Shown here one piece after another: positions 37,104 through 44,695 of a stretch of DNA of 64,000 nt. The notes under the pieces are model-generated. The model saw only the letters and a list, made by a program, of their open reading frames with translations, was not told the DNA's origin and did no database searches. This DNA comes from Candidatus Tepidiaquacellales bacterium UBA2330 (GTDB taxonomy: Bacteria; Bacteroidota; Ignavibacteria; Tepidaquicellales; Tepidaquicellaceae): assembly GCA_002344965.1 (NCBI GenBank), contig DDUU01000026.1, positions 4,682 through 68,681 of the forward strand, in the 5' to 3' direction. A program made the position numbers and the translations under genes. Numbering within the stretch: the first letter of the stretch is position 1; every line of letters starts with the position of its first letter.

Positions 37104-37520
37104 TTATTTTCCGAAGCCAAATCCCTTCCCGATTACTGTATGAGTTAAAGTCACTTTTACATTCGGAAACTTTTCATTTATATGATTCAGTGTTTGCTCG
37201 GCAGCATATACCGACCTGTGCTGACCTCCCGTGCATCCGAACGAGATCATCAGATCAGTGAAATTCCTTCCGGAATAATTTTCTATGGCAGGATCAATAA
37301 TATTAAATACATTAACAAGAAAATCTTTCATTTCTTTTCGGGAATCAAGAAAACGAATCACTTTTTCATCTTTACCGGTAAGAGATTTGAATTCTTCCTC
37401 CCGCCCGGGATTATAGATAAATCTGCAGTCGAAAACGAATCCGCCTCCGTTACCTGAATTATCTTCAGGTATTCCTTCTTTTTTGTAACTGAAAGAATTA
37501 AGATTAATAGATAATGGCAT
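37104..37520 (-). CDS. Stand-alone RapZ C-terminal-domain protein
   Basis: A 138-residue protein matching only the C-terminal RNA-binding domain of RapZ/YvcJ: GGFVFDCRFIYNPGREEEF, then SFGCTGGQHRSVYAAE and the terminal VTLTHTVIGKG. The N-terminal P-loop kinase-like domain of full-length RapZ (about 150 residues) is absent, and an ATG sits at the start of the domain. It lies 34 nt before the MFS gene. RapZ targets small RNAs in enterobacteria; the role of the isolated domain is unknown. Confidence 0.85.
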   Translation of the reverse strand: MPLSINLNSFSYKKEGIPEDNSGNGGGFVFDCRFIYNPGREEEFKSLTGKDEKVIRFLDSRKEMKDFLVNVFNIIDPAIENYSGRNFTDLMISFGCTGGQHRSVYAAEQTLNHINEKFPNVKVTLTHTVIGKGFGFGK

Positions 37521-37634
37521 AAAATATTTTTCTTAATATATCAAACACTTGCTGAAATTTAAGTGAACAAATGTAAATCAATGTATATTTAAAAAGTTAT
37601 AATGGTAACACATTTTTACATACTCAAAAATTTA

Positions 37635-38702
37635 TTAAAACAAACTGCCCTGCCCGTATGCCGGCAATGTAAATTTATCAGCTGACAGTTTTAAAACATT
37701 CTCATTCAATCCGTATTTCCTGCAGCCGGAATCAAAGATCATTTTTATCAAATCAGCGTATTTCCCTTCGCCCGTAAGTCTTCTTCCGAAAGTATGATTG
37801 TAAAGTCCGCCGCCGTGCATTTCTCTGACTCTGTTAAGTATTTTAACTGATCTTTCCGGATAGTTTTTCTCAAGCCAGTTTTCAAAAAGTATTTTCACAG
37901 AGTGCGGTAATCTGAGAATGACTCTGCCTGCAAATGCAGCACCTCTTTCAGAACTTTGCTTCAGAATTTCCGGAATTTCCTCGTCTGTCAGACCCGGAAT
38001 GATCGGTGCAATGTTTACTCCCGCCGGTATTCCCTTTGATGAGAGATATTCTATTGTATCAAGTCTTTTTGCCGGAGAAGATGTCCTCGGCTCCATTTTT
38101 CTCTGCAGATCAAAATTCAAAGTAGTAATTGAAACAATAACCTTTACAATATTCAGCTCAGCCATTTCTGTCAGAATATCAGCATCTCTTTTTATAAGTG
38201 AATTTTTTGTAATGATCATCACGGGATTTCTGAATTCACTGAATACTTCAAGACATTTTCTGGTGATCTGAAGCTTTCTTTCGACCGGCTGATAACAATC
38301 CGTATTTCCAGAAAAAAATACAGGCTGCGGGATCCATGACTTTTTCAAAAACTCTTTCCTTAACAGATCCGGTGCATTTTGCTTTACCATAATCTTTGAT
38401 TCAAAGTCCAGCCCTGATGAAAATCCCAGATATTCATGTGTAGGTCTGGCGTAACAATAGATACATCCGTGCTCGCAGCCGCGGTAAGGATTGATGCTGA
38501 ACTTTGCTTTTATGTCCGGACTTTTGTTTTCAGTCAGAACTGATTTCGAATCATCGTTAAAATACTCCGTAACAATTTTTCTGTCATCTTCCGTATTTTC
38601 AAAATATTCATCGTCAAAAAAATCCTCATCACTGTGTATTTTTTCGAACCTGTTGGGCAGGTTATACTGTGACCCGCGTCCTTTGTGATCTTTTAGATTC
38701 AT
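37635..38702 (-). CDS. PA0069-family radical SAM protein
   Basis: A 355-residue radical SAM enzyme. The cluster motif C76-x3-C80-x2-C83 sits in NPYRGCEHGCIYCYARPTHEYLG, and the following QPVFFSGNTDCYQPVE and PAGVNIAPIIPGLTDEE stretches are diagnostic of the PA0069/Rv2578c family, related to spore photoproduct lyase. The substrate is not established; a nucleic-acid target is often suggested. It appears monocistronic. Confidence 0.9.
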   Translation of the reverse strand: MNLKDHKGRGSQYNLPNRFEKIHSDEDFFDDEYFENTEDDRKIVTEYFNDDSKSVLTENKSPDIKAKFSINPYRGCEHGCIYCYARPTHEYLGFSSGLDFESKIMVKQNAPDLLRKEFLKKSWIPQPVFFSGNTDCYQPVERKLQITRKCLEVFSEFRNPVMIITKNSLIKRDADILTEMAELNIVKVIVSITTLNFDLQRKMEPRTSSPAKRLDTIEYLSSKGIPAGVNIAPIIPGLTDEEIPEILKQSSERGAAFAGRVILRLPHSVKILFENWLEKNYPERSVKILNRVREMHGGGLYNHTFGRRLTGEGKYADLIKMIFDSGCRKYGLNENVLKLSADKFTLPAYGQGSLF

Positions 38703-38894
38703 TTAAATATTTTGAAAGAATTTATAAACCTACCCTTAAAATATTAAGGTAATAATACGGTATAAAATCTTTAAAATAAAGTTGCGAAAATTTAAGTAAA
38801 CTTACCTATGTAAATAGTGTGATGTCTGCTATTAATTTTTCAAATGTATATCAGCATTTTTGTACAGATTGATTTTTGAAAAATAAAATTAAAC

Positions 38895-39281
38895 ATGAAA
38901 ACAATAATAATTTTAATGACATATTTTATCTTATCGCAGAGTTCCGCTCATTCAAATATTATTCATGATCTGCCGGAAGGAAACTATACTGCTGCATTTA
39001 CTGAAGATGAGCTATTGAAACATCTGGAGATAACGGAAAGCAAGAACTCTTCTTCCGGAACGGCAGTAATTCCTTTTGAGCTGAAAATGGAAGGCTATGT
39101 TAAGCTGAGCATATATGAAAAGAACGGTAAACTATATGAAACGCTTGTAGACGGATATATGTATCCCGGAAAATATTACGTTATTTTCAAACCCGGAGTT
39201 GAAAGACTGCCGGAGGAGTTTGAATTCAGACTCGAGGAGTCAGGAAATATTCTTGCAAACTCGTTTCTGATAAAAAGATAA
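38895..39281 (+). CDS. Minimal secreted protein resembling a lone T9SS/FlgD-type sorting domain
   Basis: A 128-residue protein: signal peptide (about 1-20), a linker of about 35 residues, then a domain (about 55-128) that aligns strand by strand with the sorting domains of the other cargo proteins here: VIPFELKMEGYVKLSIYEKNG, then KLYETLVDGYMYPGKYYVIF, LPEEFEFRLEESGNI and a final FLIKR. The NYPNPFNP motif is missing and there is no passenger. It may be a remnant, a chaperone-like decoy or a small FlgD-Ig-like protein. Confidence 0.65.
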   Translation: MKTIIILMTYFILSQSSAHSNIIHDLPEGNYTAAFTEDELLKHLEITESKNSSSGTAVIPFELKMEGYVKLSIYEKNGKLYETLVDGYMYPGKYYVIFKPGVERLPEEFEFRLEESGNILANSFLIKR

Positions 39282-39340
39282 AAGTGTTTACTAATCGGTA
39301 AATATTGTTGGTGCATAACCCCAAATATGACCCGACCCTC

Positions 39341-39374
39341 AGGATAACAGGACAGAAATTCTGTCCTGTTTCCT
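39341..39374. terminator. Perfect inverted repeat between convergent genes
   Basis: AACAGGACAG / CTGTCCTGTT (39346-39355 and 39361-39370) with a 5-nt loop, extended by AGGA/TCCT pairs with a single bulged T. It has no clear T-run on either side, so it is either a bidirectional terminator without U-tract or an RNA-processing element. Confidence 0.5.
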
Positions 39375-39394
39375 TAAGAGGATCAAACACTTAA

Positions 39395-40306
39395 TTAAGA
39401 TTTCTGGAGCTTTAATTTTCTTTGCCTGTAAAATTTTCTGAAAAAATAAATTGCCAAAAGGATCATAACAATTAACGGCAGGGAAGAAATTATAAAAGTA
39501 ATCATAAAACCAAACATTCCAATAAATCCCTGAAGTCCTTCCTTTACGCTGTTTTCCATCTCATATAAAAAACCTGATCCTGAAGCGGTCTGAAGCATTG
39601 AAGGTTCGTAAAGCGAAATGCTTACCGTAGAATATGCCGACTGATTTTTCAGAAAATTCATTCTGCCTTCCGTGCTTTCAATTCTTTCCCTCACTGCTGA
39701 AAGCTTTTCCTCAACATTAACAACGTCGCTTAATCCGTCAGTCCTGGTATTAAGCAGATCAAGTAATCTTTTCTCCAGTTCTCTTTGAGTTTTTAGACGC
39801 GCTGTAAGATCAATGAACTCGGATGTAACGTCATCTCCGGAAATATCCTGAGACATAATATTCCCGGCTGCTGCAAGACCTTTAAGGAACGGATCAAAAT
39901 TTGAAGCAGGTACTCTTGCCGTAATGCTGCCCTGTTTTTTTCCTGCTGCATTAAGCTTTGAAGATGAAGCAGTTATATAACCGTTAAACTCTTTTACAAT
40001 TTCCGAAATTTTATTTTCCGTGACGGTTAAATTTTCAGTTTCTATTCCTATATTTCCGTTACGGATAAACATCCTTTCATTCACAACCGGATTTTCCAAT
40101 GAAGCAGAAGTAACTGACTGATCATTAATTTTCTGTTTAATATTACTATACGATCGTTTTAAATTATCCTGATCAACTGATGCTCCTTCATGAACAGGCG
40201 CTGACTGATTATCGGAGCCGGAATCATTTTTTTTACTGCATCCGGAATAGATTAAGAGCAGTACGCTGAATGCTACAGCTGAGATTGATCTGATTAAGTT
40301 TTTCAT
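39395..40306 (-). CDS. DUF4349 lipoprotein
   Basis: A 303-residue protein with a lipoprotein signal (LLIYSGC, Cys about 23). The DUF4349 core has the RNGNIGIETENLTVTENKI strand-helix, SITARVPASNFDPFLKGL, the conserved DDVTSEFIDLTARLKTQRELEKRLLDLL coiled coil and YSTVSISLYEP. One C-terminal membrane helix (about 265-290) follows with a basic tail. It has an envelope location and unknown function. Confidence 0.85.
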   Translation of the reverse strand: MKNLIRSISAVAFSVLLLIYSGCSKKNDSGSDNQSAPVHEGASVDQDNLKRSYSNIKQKINDQSVTSASLENPVVNERMFIRNGNIGIETENLTVTENKISEIVKEFNGYITASSSKLNAAGKKQGSITARVPASNFDPFLKGLAAAGNIMSQDISGDDVTSEFIDLTARLKTQRELEKRLLDLLNTRTDGLSDVVNVEEKLSAVRERIESTEGRMNFLKNQSAYSTVSISLYEPSMLQTASGSGFLYEMENSVKEGLQGFIGMFGFMITFIISSLPLIVMILLAIYFFRKFYRQRKLKLQKS

Positions 40307-40404
40307 GATTTGAAATTAATTAATTTTGAAAATGTATTAATCAATTAAAATCAATAAATACTGTAATGTTCCGTTAAGAAATAAAAAAACTTTTCTTTAG
40401 TAAT

Positions 40405-40434
40405 CCCCCGAACAATTTAAAATTAATTCGGGGG
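40405..40434 (-). terminator. Hairpin downstream of glnA
   Basis: CCCCCGAA / TTCGGGGG arms with a 14-nt loop, 50 nt past the glnA stop in the minus direction. The following T-run is poor, so termination may be partial. Confidence 0.4.
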
Positions 40435-40487
40435 CGTAAATTTAAAGAACACTTTCAGAAAATTAACTGAGATAACTGAGGAGATTC

Positions 40488-41942
40488 TTACACTTCATAA
40501 TACAGATGAAACTCATACGGATGCGGTCTCAGCTGAACTTCCTTAACTTCTTTTTTCATTTTATAATCTATCCATGTTTCAATCATCTGATCAGTAAATA
40601 TACCGCCCTGCTTCAGATATTCATTGTCCTGCTCGAGATTATGCAAAGCTACTGTCAGATCTTCAGGAGCGTGTCCGAGTTTTTTTAATTCTTTTTCATC
40701 CATATGAAAAATATCTCTGTCGAGCGGATCGCCCGGATTAATTTTGTTTATTATTCCGTCAAGACCTGCGAGCAGTATTGCGGGAAACGCGAGATAAGGA
40801 TTTGCAGTACCGTCGGGACATCTGAATTCAATTCTTTTAGCTTTGGGATTATCTGAATACATCGGTATTCTGATTGCTGCGCTTCTGTTGCTTTTGGAAT
40901 ATGCAAGATTTACGGGAGCTTCATATCCGGGAACAAGTCTTTTGTATGAGTTAGTTGTCGGATTTGTAAATGCTAATATTGACGGAGCATGTTTCAGAAT
41001 ACCTCCGATAAAATGCAAAGCCATTTCACTTAGTCCTGCATATTCATTTCCTGCAAACAGCGGCTGACCGTCTTTCCATAAACTTACGTGAGTATGCATC
41101 CCGCTGCCGTTGTCTCCGAAAAGAGGTTTCGGCATGAAAGTCGCGGTCTTTCCTACAGACTTCGCGGTATTTTTAACTATATATTTAAACATCTGAAGAT
41201 TATCTGCGCAGTCAAGCAGCGGACAGTATTTAAAATCAATTTCCGCCTGACCTCCTGTGGCAACTTCGTGATGATGCATCTCAACGTCAATTCCGACATT
41301 GATTAAATTTTCCACCATCAGACTCCGCAGATCATTTGTCGAGTCAGACGGGGGAACAGGGAAGTAGCCTTCCTTAAGTCGTATCTTATGTCCGAGATTA
41401 AGCTCCTTCTCACTGCCGGTATTCCAGAATCCTTCTGTAGAATCAATCCTGTACCAGCTTGAATACTCGTTAATATTATAAGCTACATGATCGAGGATAA
41501 AAAACTCAGCTTCAGGTCCGATATATACCGTATCTGCAATCCCGGTTGATTTAAGATATTCTACAGCTTTCCTTGCAATATTTCTCGGATCCAGATCATA
41601 TATCTTTTTTGATTCCGGTTCATAAATATTGCAGATCATGCTCAGAGTTTTTGTTGTCATAAAAGGATCGACATTTGCTGTCGAAGGATCAGGAATTGCA
41701 AGCATGTCTGAATCATTGATGCTTTTCCATCCTCTGATTGATGAACCGTCAAATCCGATTCCTTCATAAAATGTAGCTTCTGTAAGTTTGTTCAGCGGAA
41801 TAGTAAGATGCTGCCACTGACCCGGCAGATCAGTAAATCTCAGGTCGATCATTTTGATTTCTTTTTCCTTTAACAGCTTGAAAACGTCATTGATCTTTTT
41901 AATTTTTTCCTTTTCTTCCTCGATGTTGGTTTTTTCAGACAT
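40488..41942 (-). CDS. glnA: Glutamine synthetase type I, apparently without the adenylylation tyrosine
   Basis: A 484-residue enzyme that makes glutamine from glutamate, ammonia and ATP. It shows FEGIGFDGSSIRGW, the metal/ATP motif HHEVATGGQAEIDFKY, GSGMHTHVSLW, and NPTTNSYKRLVPGYEAPVNLAYS with RIPMYSDNPKAKRIEFRCPD. At the position of the adenylylated Tyr of enterobacterial enzymes (KNLYDLP) it has RDIFHMD, so Tyr is replaced by Phe and control by GlnE is not expected. It lies 15 nt after an Lrp/AsnC regulator gene, its likely controller. Confidence 0.95.
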   Translation of the reverse strand: MSEKTNIEEEKEKIKKINDVFKLLKEKEIKMIDLRFTDLPGQWQHLTIPLNKLTEATFYEGIGFDGSSIRGWKSINDSDMLAIPDPSTANVDPFMTTKTLSMICNIYEPESKKIYDLDPRNIARKAVEYLKSTGIADTVYIGPEAEFFILDHVAYNINEYSSWYRIDSTEGFWNTGSEKELNLGHKIRLKEGYFPVPPSDSTNDLRSLMVENLINVGIDVEMHHHEVATGGQAEIDFKYCPLLDCADNLQMFKYIVKNTAKSVGKTATFMPKPLFGDNGSGMHTHVSLWKDGQPLFAGNEYAGLSEMALHFIGGILKHAPSILAFTNPTTNSYKRLVPGYEAPVNLAYSKSNRSAAIRIPMYSDNPKAKRIEFRCPDGTANPYLAFPAILLAGLDGIINKINPGDPLDRDIFHMDEKELKKLGHAPEDLTVALHNLEQDNEYLKQGGIFTDQMIETWIDYKMKKEVKEVQLRPHPYEFHLYYEV

Positions 41943-41957
41943 AGATTATTATTTAAT

Positions 41958-42428
41958 TTATTTAATATTAATTTCAAAAGTTTCTTTATGTGTGGAAAGC
42001 ACTATGCTTGTCTTTGATGATTTTACCCCCGGCCAGTTCTGTATCTTTGATAAAAGCTTTTCAAGCGTGGTGGTGTTTTCTGTTCTTATCTTAAGCAGAT
42101 GCGAGCCGTCGCCTGTTATGGAATGACATTCCAGCACTTCCTTCATATTCTGACTGTGCTCGACTATGCTCGGATAATGTTTTGATGATTCGCTTATGAC
42201 AAAAATAAAACAGGTAATGTCCTGTTTCAGTTTTTTATGATTCAGGATAGCATGATATGATTTAATGTAATCATGAGATTCGAGTTTTGTAATTCTGTCA
42301 ATGGTGGATGGCAGGGAAAGACCTATCTTTTCCGCCAGTTCATTTTTCTTTAACTGAGAATTCTTCTGAAGTTCGGATAGTATCTTAATGTCTATCTGAT
42401 CAAGCTTCAGCTCATCGGTATTTTTCAA
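41958..42428 (-). CDS. Lrp/AsnC-family transcriptional regulator
   Basis: A 156-residue protein starting at TTG. The N-terminal winged helix-turn-helix (LDQIDIKILSELQKNSQLKKNELAEKIGLSLPSTIDRITKLE) is followed by the RAM ligand domain (about 75-150) with CHSITGDGSHLLKIRTENTTTLEKLL. These proteins sense amino acids and bind DNA as dimers or octamers. Position directly upstream of glnA suggests control of glutamine synthesis and of its own gene. Confidence 0.9.
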   Translation of the reverse strand: MKNTDELKLDQIDIKILSELQKNSQLKKNELAEKIGLSLPSTIDRITKLESHDYIKSYHAILNHKKLKQDITCFIFVISESSKHYPSIVEHSQNMKEVLECHSITGDGSHLLKIRTENTTTLEKLLSKIQNWPGVKSSKTSIVLSTHKETFEINIK

Positions 42429-42478
42429 TAAAGTAGAAATGCCTTAATTATTTAGGTTAATCTTAAAAATTTCCTAAC

Positions 42479-42507
42479 AAAATAAGGCAAATGATTTGTT
42501 TTGTCAA
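42479..42507 (-). promoter_or_regulatory. Sigma-70-like promoter of the lrp-glnA unit
   Basis: Read on the minus strand, TTGACA (42507-42502), a 17-nt spacer and TATTTT (42484-42479). This places transcription start about 45 nt before the TTG start codon at 42428. It has an exact -35 and optimal spacing. Confidence 0.5.
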
Positions 42508-42652
42508 GTAAGTTATGGAGGAAGATTAAAAAAAAATCAACTGATTAAAACCATTCAGAAATTTAATACAAAATTTAAAAAGTATATTTAAATTGGTTTA
42601 TCATCTGACTAAATTCCTGCAAAGAATTTTTAATCAAAAAAAAAATATTAAA

Positions 42653-42985
42653 ATGAATATATACAGAATAATGATTGCAAATGCTTCCGTCCTGATCGGG
42701 CTCGGTGTATTCGGCTTTATGACTTCGGGAAGTCCGACAGCTCTTATTGCGCCAGGCATCGGACTGATACTTCTCATTCTTTCCTTTTCTGTTAAAAAGG
42801 ATAACAAGACATCAGCTCATATTGCAGTCGCTCTCACCTTTGTTTCTTTCGTGATGTTTCTTGTAACCGGTATCATGAGATCAAATATGATTGTAATTGT
42901 AATGGCGGTATTTACTTTTTTAGCTTTCGTACTTTATATAATGGATTTTATGAAAAGAAAAAAAGAAAGAGAATCAGGAGTTTAA
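42653..42985 (+). CDS. Small hypothetical membrane protein
   Basis: The start is placed at the ATG at 42653 (110 residues); the frame opens at a TTG 60 nt upstream. Four hydrophobic helices (about 6-25, 28-46, 55-73, 78-98) lie between short loops, with a basic tail KRKKERE. No family is recognised. Confidence 0.6.
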   Translation: MNIYRIMIANASVLIGLGVFGFMTSGSPTALIAPGIGLILLILSFSVKKDNKTSAHIAVALTFVSFVMFLVTGIMRSNMIVIVMAVFTFLAFVLYIMDFMKRKKERESGV

Positions 42986-43046
42986 AAATCCCTGTTATTT
43001 TTTTGAATTTAAAATTTATTCAAACTTAATTTTAATACTGATCCGT

Positions 43047-44453
43047 TCAGTTTAATTTATCGAGAATTTTTTTTGCATTCTCATTCCCGGGATCCATCTC
43101 CAGAGCTTTCTTAAAATTTAAAGCGGCATTTGTTTTATCACCTTTCAGTAAATACGCTTCCCCGAGACTGTCATAGCAATTGGCAACATCCGGAAACATT
43201 TCCGCATTTTTCTTAAAGATCAATATGCTTTCATCAGTAAATCCCGATTTTAAAAATCTGTAGCCGGTTCTGTTTAGCTGCATGTCGTTACTTATCACAT
43301 ATCCGTTTTCAGATATTATAGTTTTGAAATTTTTATCGGTGTAATCAATTCCCTTTTCACTGATGACAGAAAATATAAATTCTGCTAATGCCGGTTTCGG
43401 TAAATTCAACTCACCTTTCAGAATAAGATCAGAAATATTTTTTTCTATATTAAATGCCGCCTGATCGTAATTGGATAAAATTACCGTGACGGTTTTCTTC
43501 TGCGGGAAGATCATAAGAAGTGAATTTATTCCCGGTGACCCGCCTGCATATACATTACCTCCGTCCGGATCTGAAAACATCTGCTGAAGACTAACGGGAC
43601 TATTCGAAGTGAACTCATTGAAAAATAAAAGTCTGGACTCGTCATTCAGGAGAACATTATTTTCGAGAAGGGATCTGCCGAATAAATACAGATCATGCGC
43701 AGTGGAATACATTCCGCCAGCCGGAGTAGGCACTTCAGTTAATTTTCTGTTGTCAGAAAATTTACCGTTAATATTTTTTATATATCCTACCGCTCGTTTT
43801 ATATCACCCGGCTCTTTGTAATCGTATTCTGAATTTTTCATTCCCAGAGGTTCAAGAATTCTTTCCAAAAGATTTTCTGAATAAGATTTACCTGTTATAA
43901 ATTCAATCACACCGCCGAGCAGTACATATCCTGAATTGGAATAGGAAAACTTTTCACCTGCTGCAAACTTCATCGGCTCTTTAAGTATAAGTTCTGTAAG
44001 ATCTTTTATTTCTTTATACTTCAACGGGTTCTCAGAAAATTCAGGGTTATTAAGGTAATCACCGTAACCGGAAGTATGCTGCAGCAGCTGTCTTACAGTA
44101 ACTTTGTCACTAGCGCCTTTTATGTAAGCGGAAATTTTATCGTCAGGATCCAGCTTATCTTCCTGAGCAAGCTGCAGTATCATTACTGCCGTAAAAAGCT
44201 TACCAATAGAAGCGATGTTATGCTTTGTTTCGTTTTCATTCGGAATATTCTTTTCTCTGTCTGCAAAACCTATCGATCTTTCATATACAATGCTTCCGTC
44301 AGTGTAAGATAAGACTGTTCCTGAGAAAATATCCAGTCTTTCGCACTCATTTATTATCTTTTCAAAATCTTCTTTTACATCAGTAAGAGCTGCTGATGAA
44401 AATAAACACATTAGGAAACATACTTTGATTAGAAAAATGTAATTTCTGTTCAT
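43047..44453 (-). CDS. Serine hydrolase (class C beta-lactamase fold) with C-terminal TPR
   Basis: The start is taken at the ATG at 44453 with a signal peptide (MNRNYIFLIKVCFLMCLFSS). The 468-residue protein has the penicilloyl-serine SxxK motif (SIGK in HNIASIGKLFTAVMIL), YSN in FSYSNSGYVLLGG, and the usual LLQHTSGYGDYL segment. The last 60 residues form a TPR (LGEAYLLKGDKTNAALNFKKALEMDP). It is probably a periplasmic esterase or D-aminopeptidase rather than an antibiotic-degrading enzyme. Confidence 0.88.
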   Translation of the reverse strand: MNRNYIFLIKVCFLMCLFSSAALTDVKEDFEKIINECERLDIFSGTVLSYTDGSIVYERSIGFADREKNIPNENETKHNIASIGKLFTAVMILQLAQEDKLDPDDKISAYIKGASDKVTVRQLLQHTSGYGDYLNNPEFSENPLKYKEIKDLTELILKEPMKFAAGEKFSYSNSGYVLLGGVIEFITGKSYSENLLERILEPLGMKNSEYDYKEPGDIKRAVGYIKNINGKFSDNRKLTEVPTPAGGMYSTAHDLYLFGRSLLENNVLLNDESRLLFFNEFTSNSPVSLQQMFSDPDGGNVYAGGSPGINSLLMIFPQKKTVTVILSNYDQAAFNIEKNISDLILKGELNLPKPALAEFIFSVISEKGIDYTDKNFKTIISENGYVISNDMQLNRTGYRFLKSGFTDESILIFKKNAEMFPDVANCYDSLGEAYLLKGDKTNAALNFKKALEMDPGNENAKKILDKLN

Positions 44454-44695
44454 GGTTTTTAAATTTAAATTAATATAAAAATTCATATCTGATCAGGGCA
44501 GTGAAGATCAGAAATTAATTTTTGTCGGCGTTTTACATCAAGACGTATCAGATCCGGTAAAAGTCGCATATAAAATAAAATCCTTCATATGAAACCTTTT
44601 TTAAATAATGAAGTCATATTAGAAAAATCAGAAGATATTAAAACTTTGACAATTATATTGCGTATTGAATTTTTTAAAATAATAAAAACCATTTC

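Noticed and set aside
43047..44453. Antibiotic-resistance beta-lactamase
   Set aside because: Only the general serine-hydrolase motifs are present, and the TPR tail is unlike resistance enzymes.
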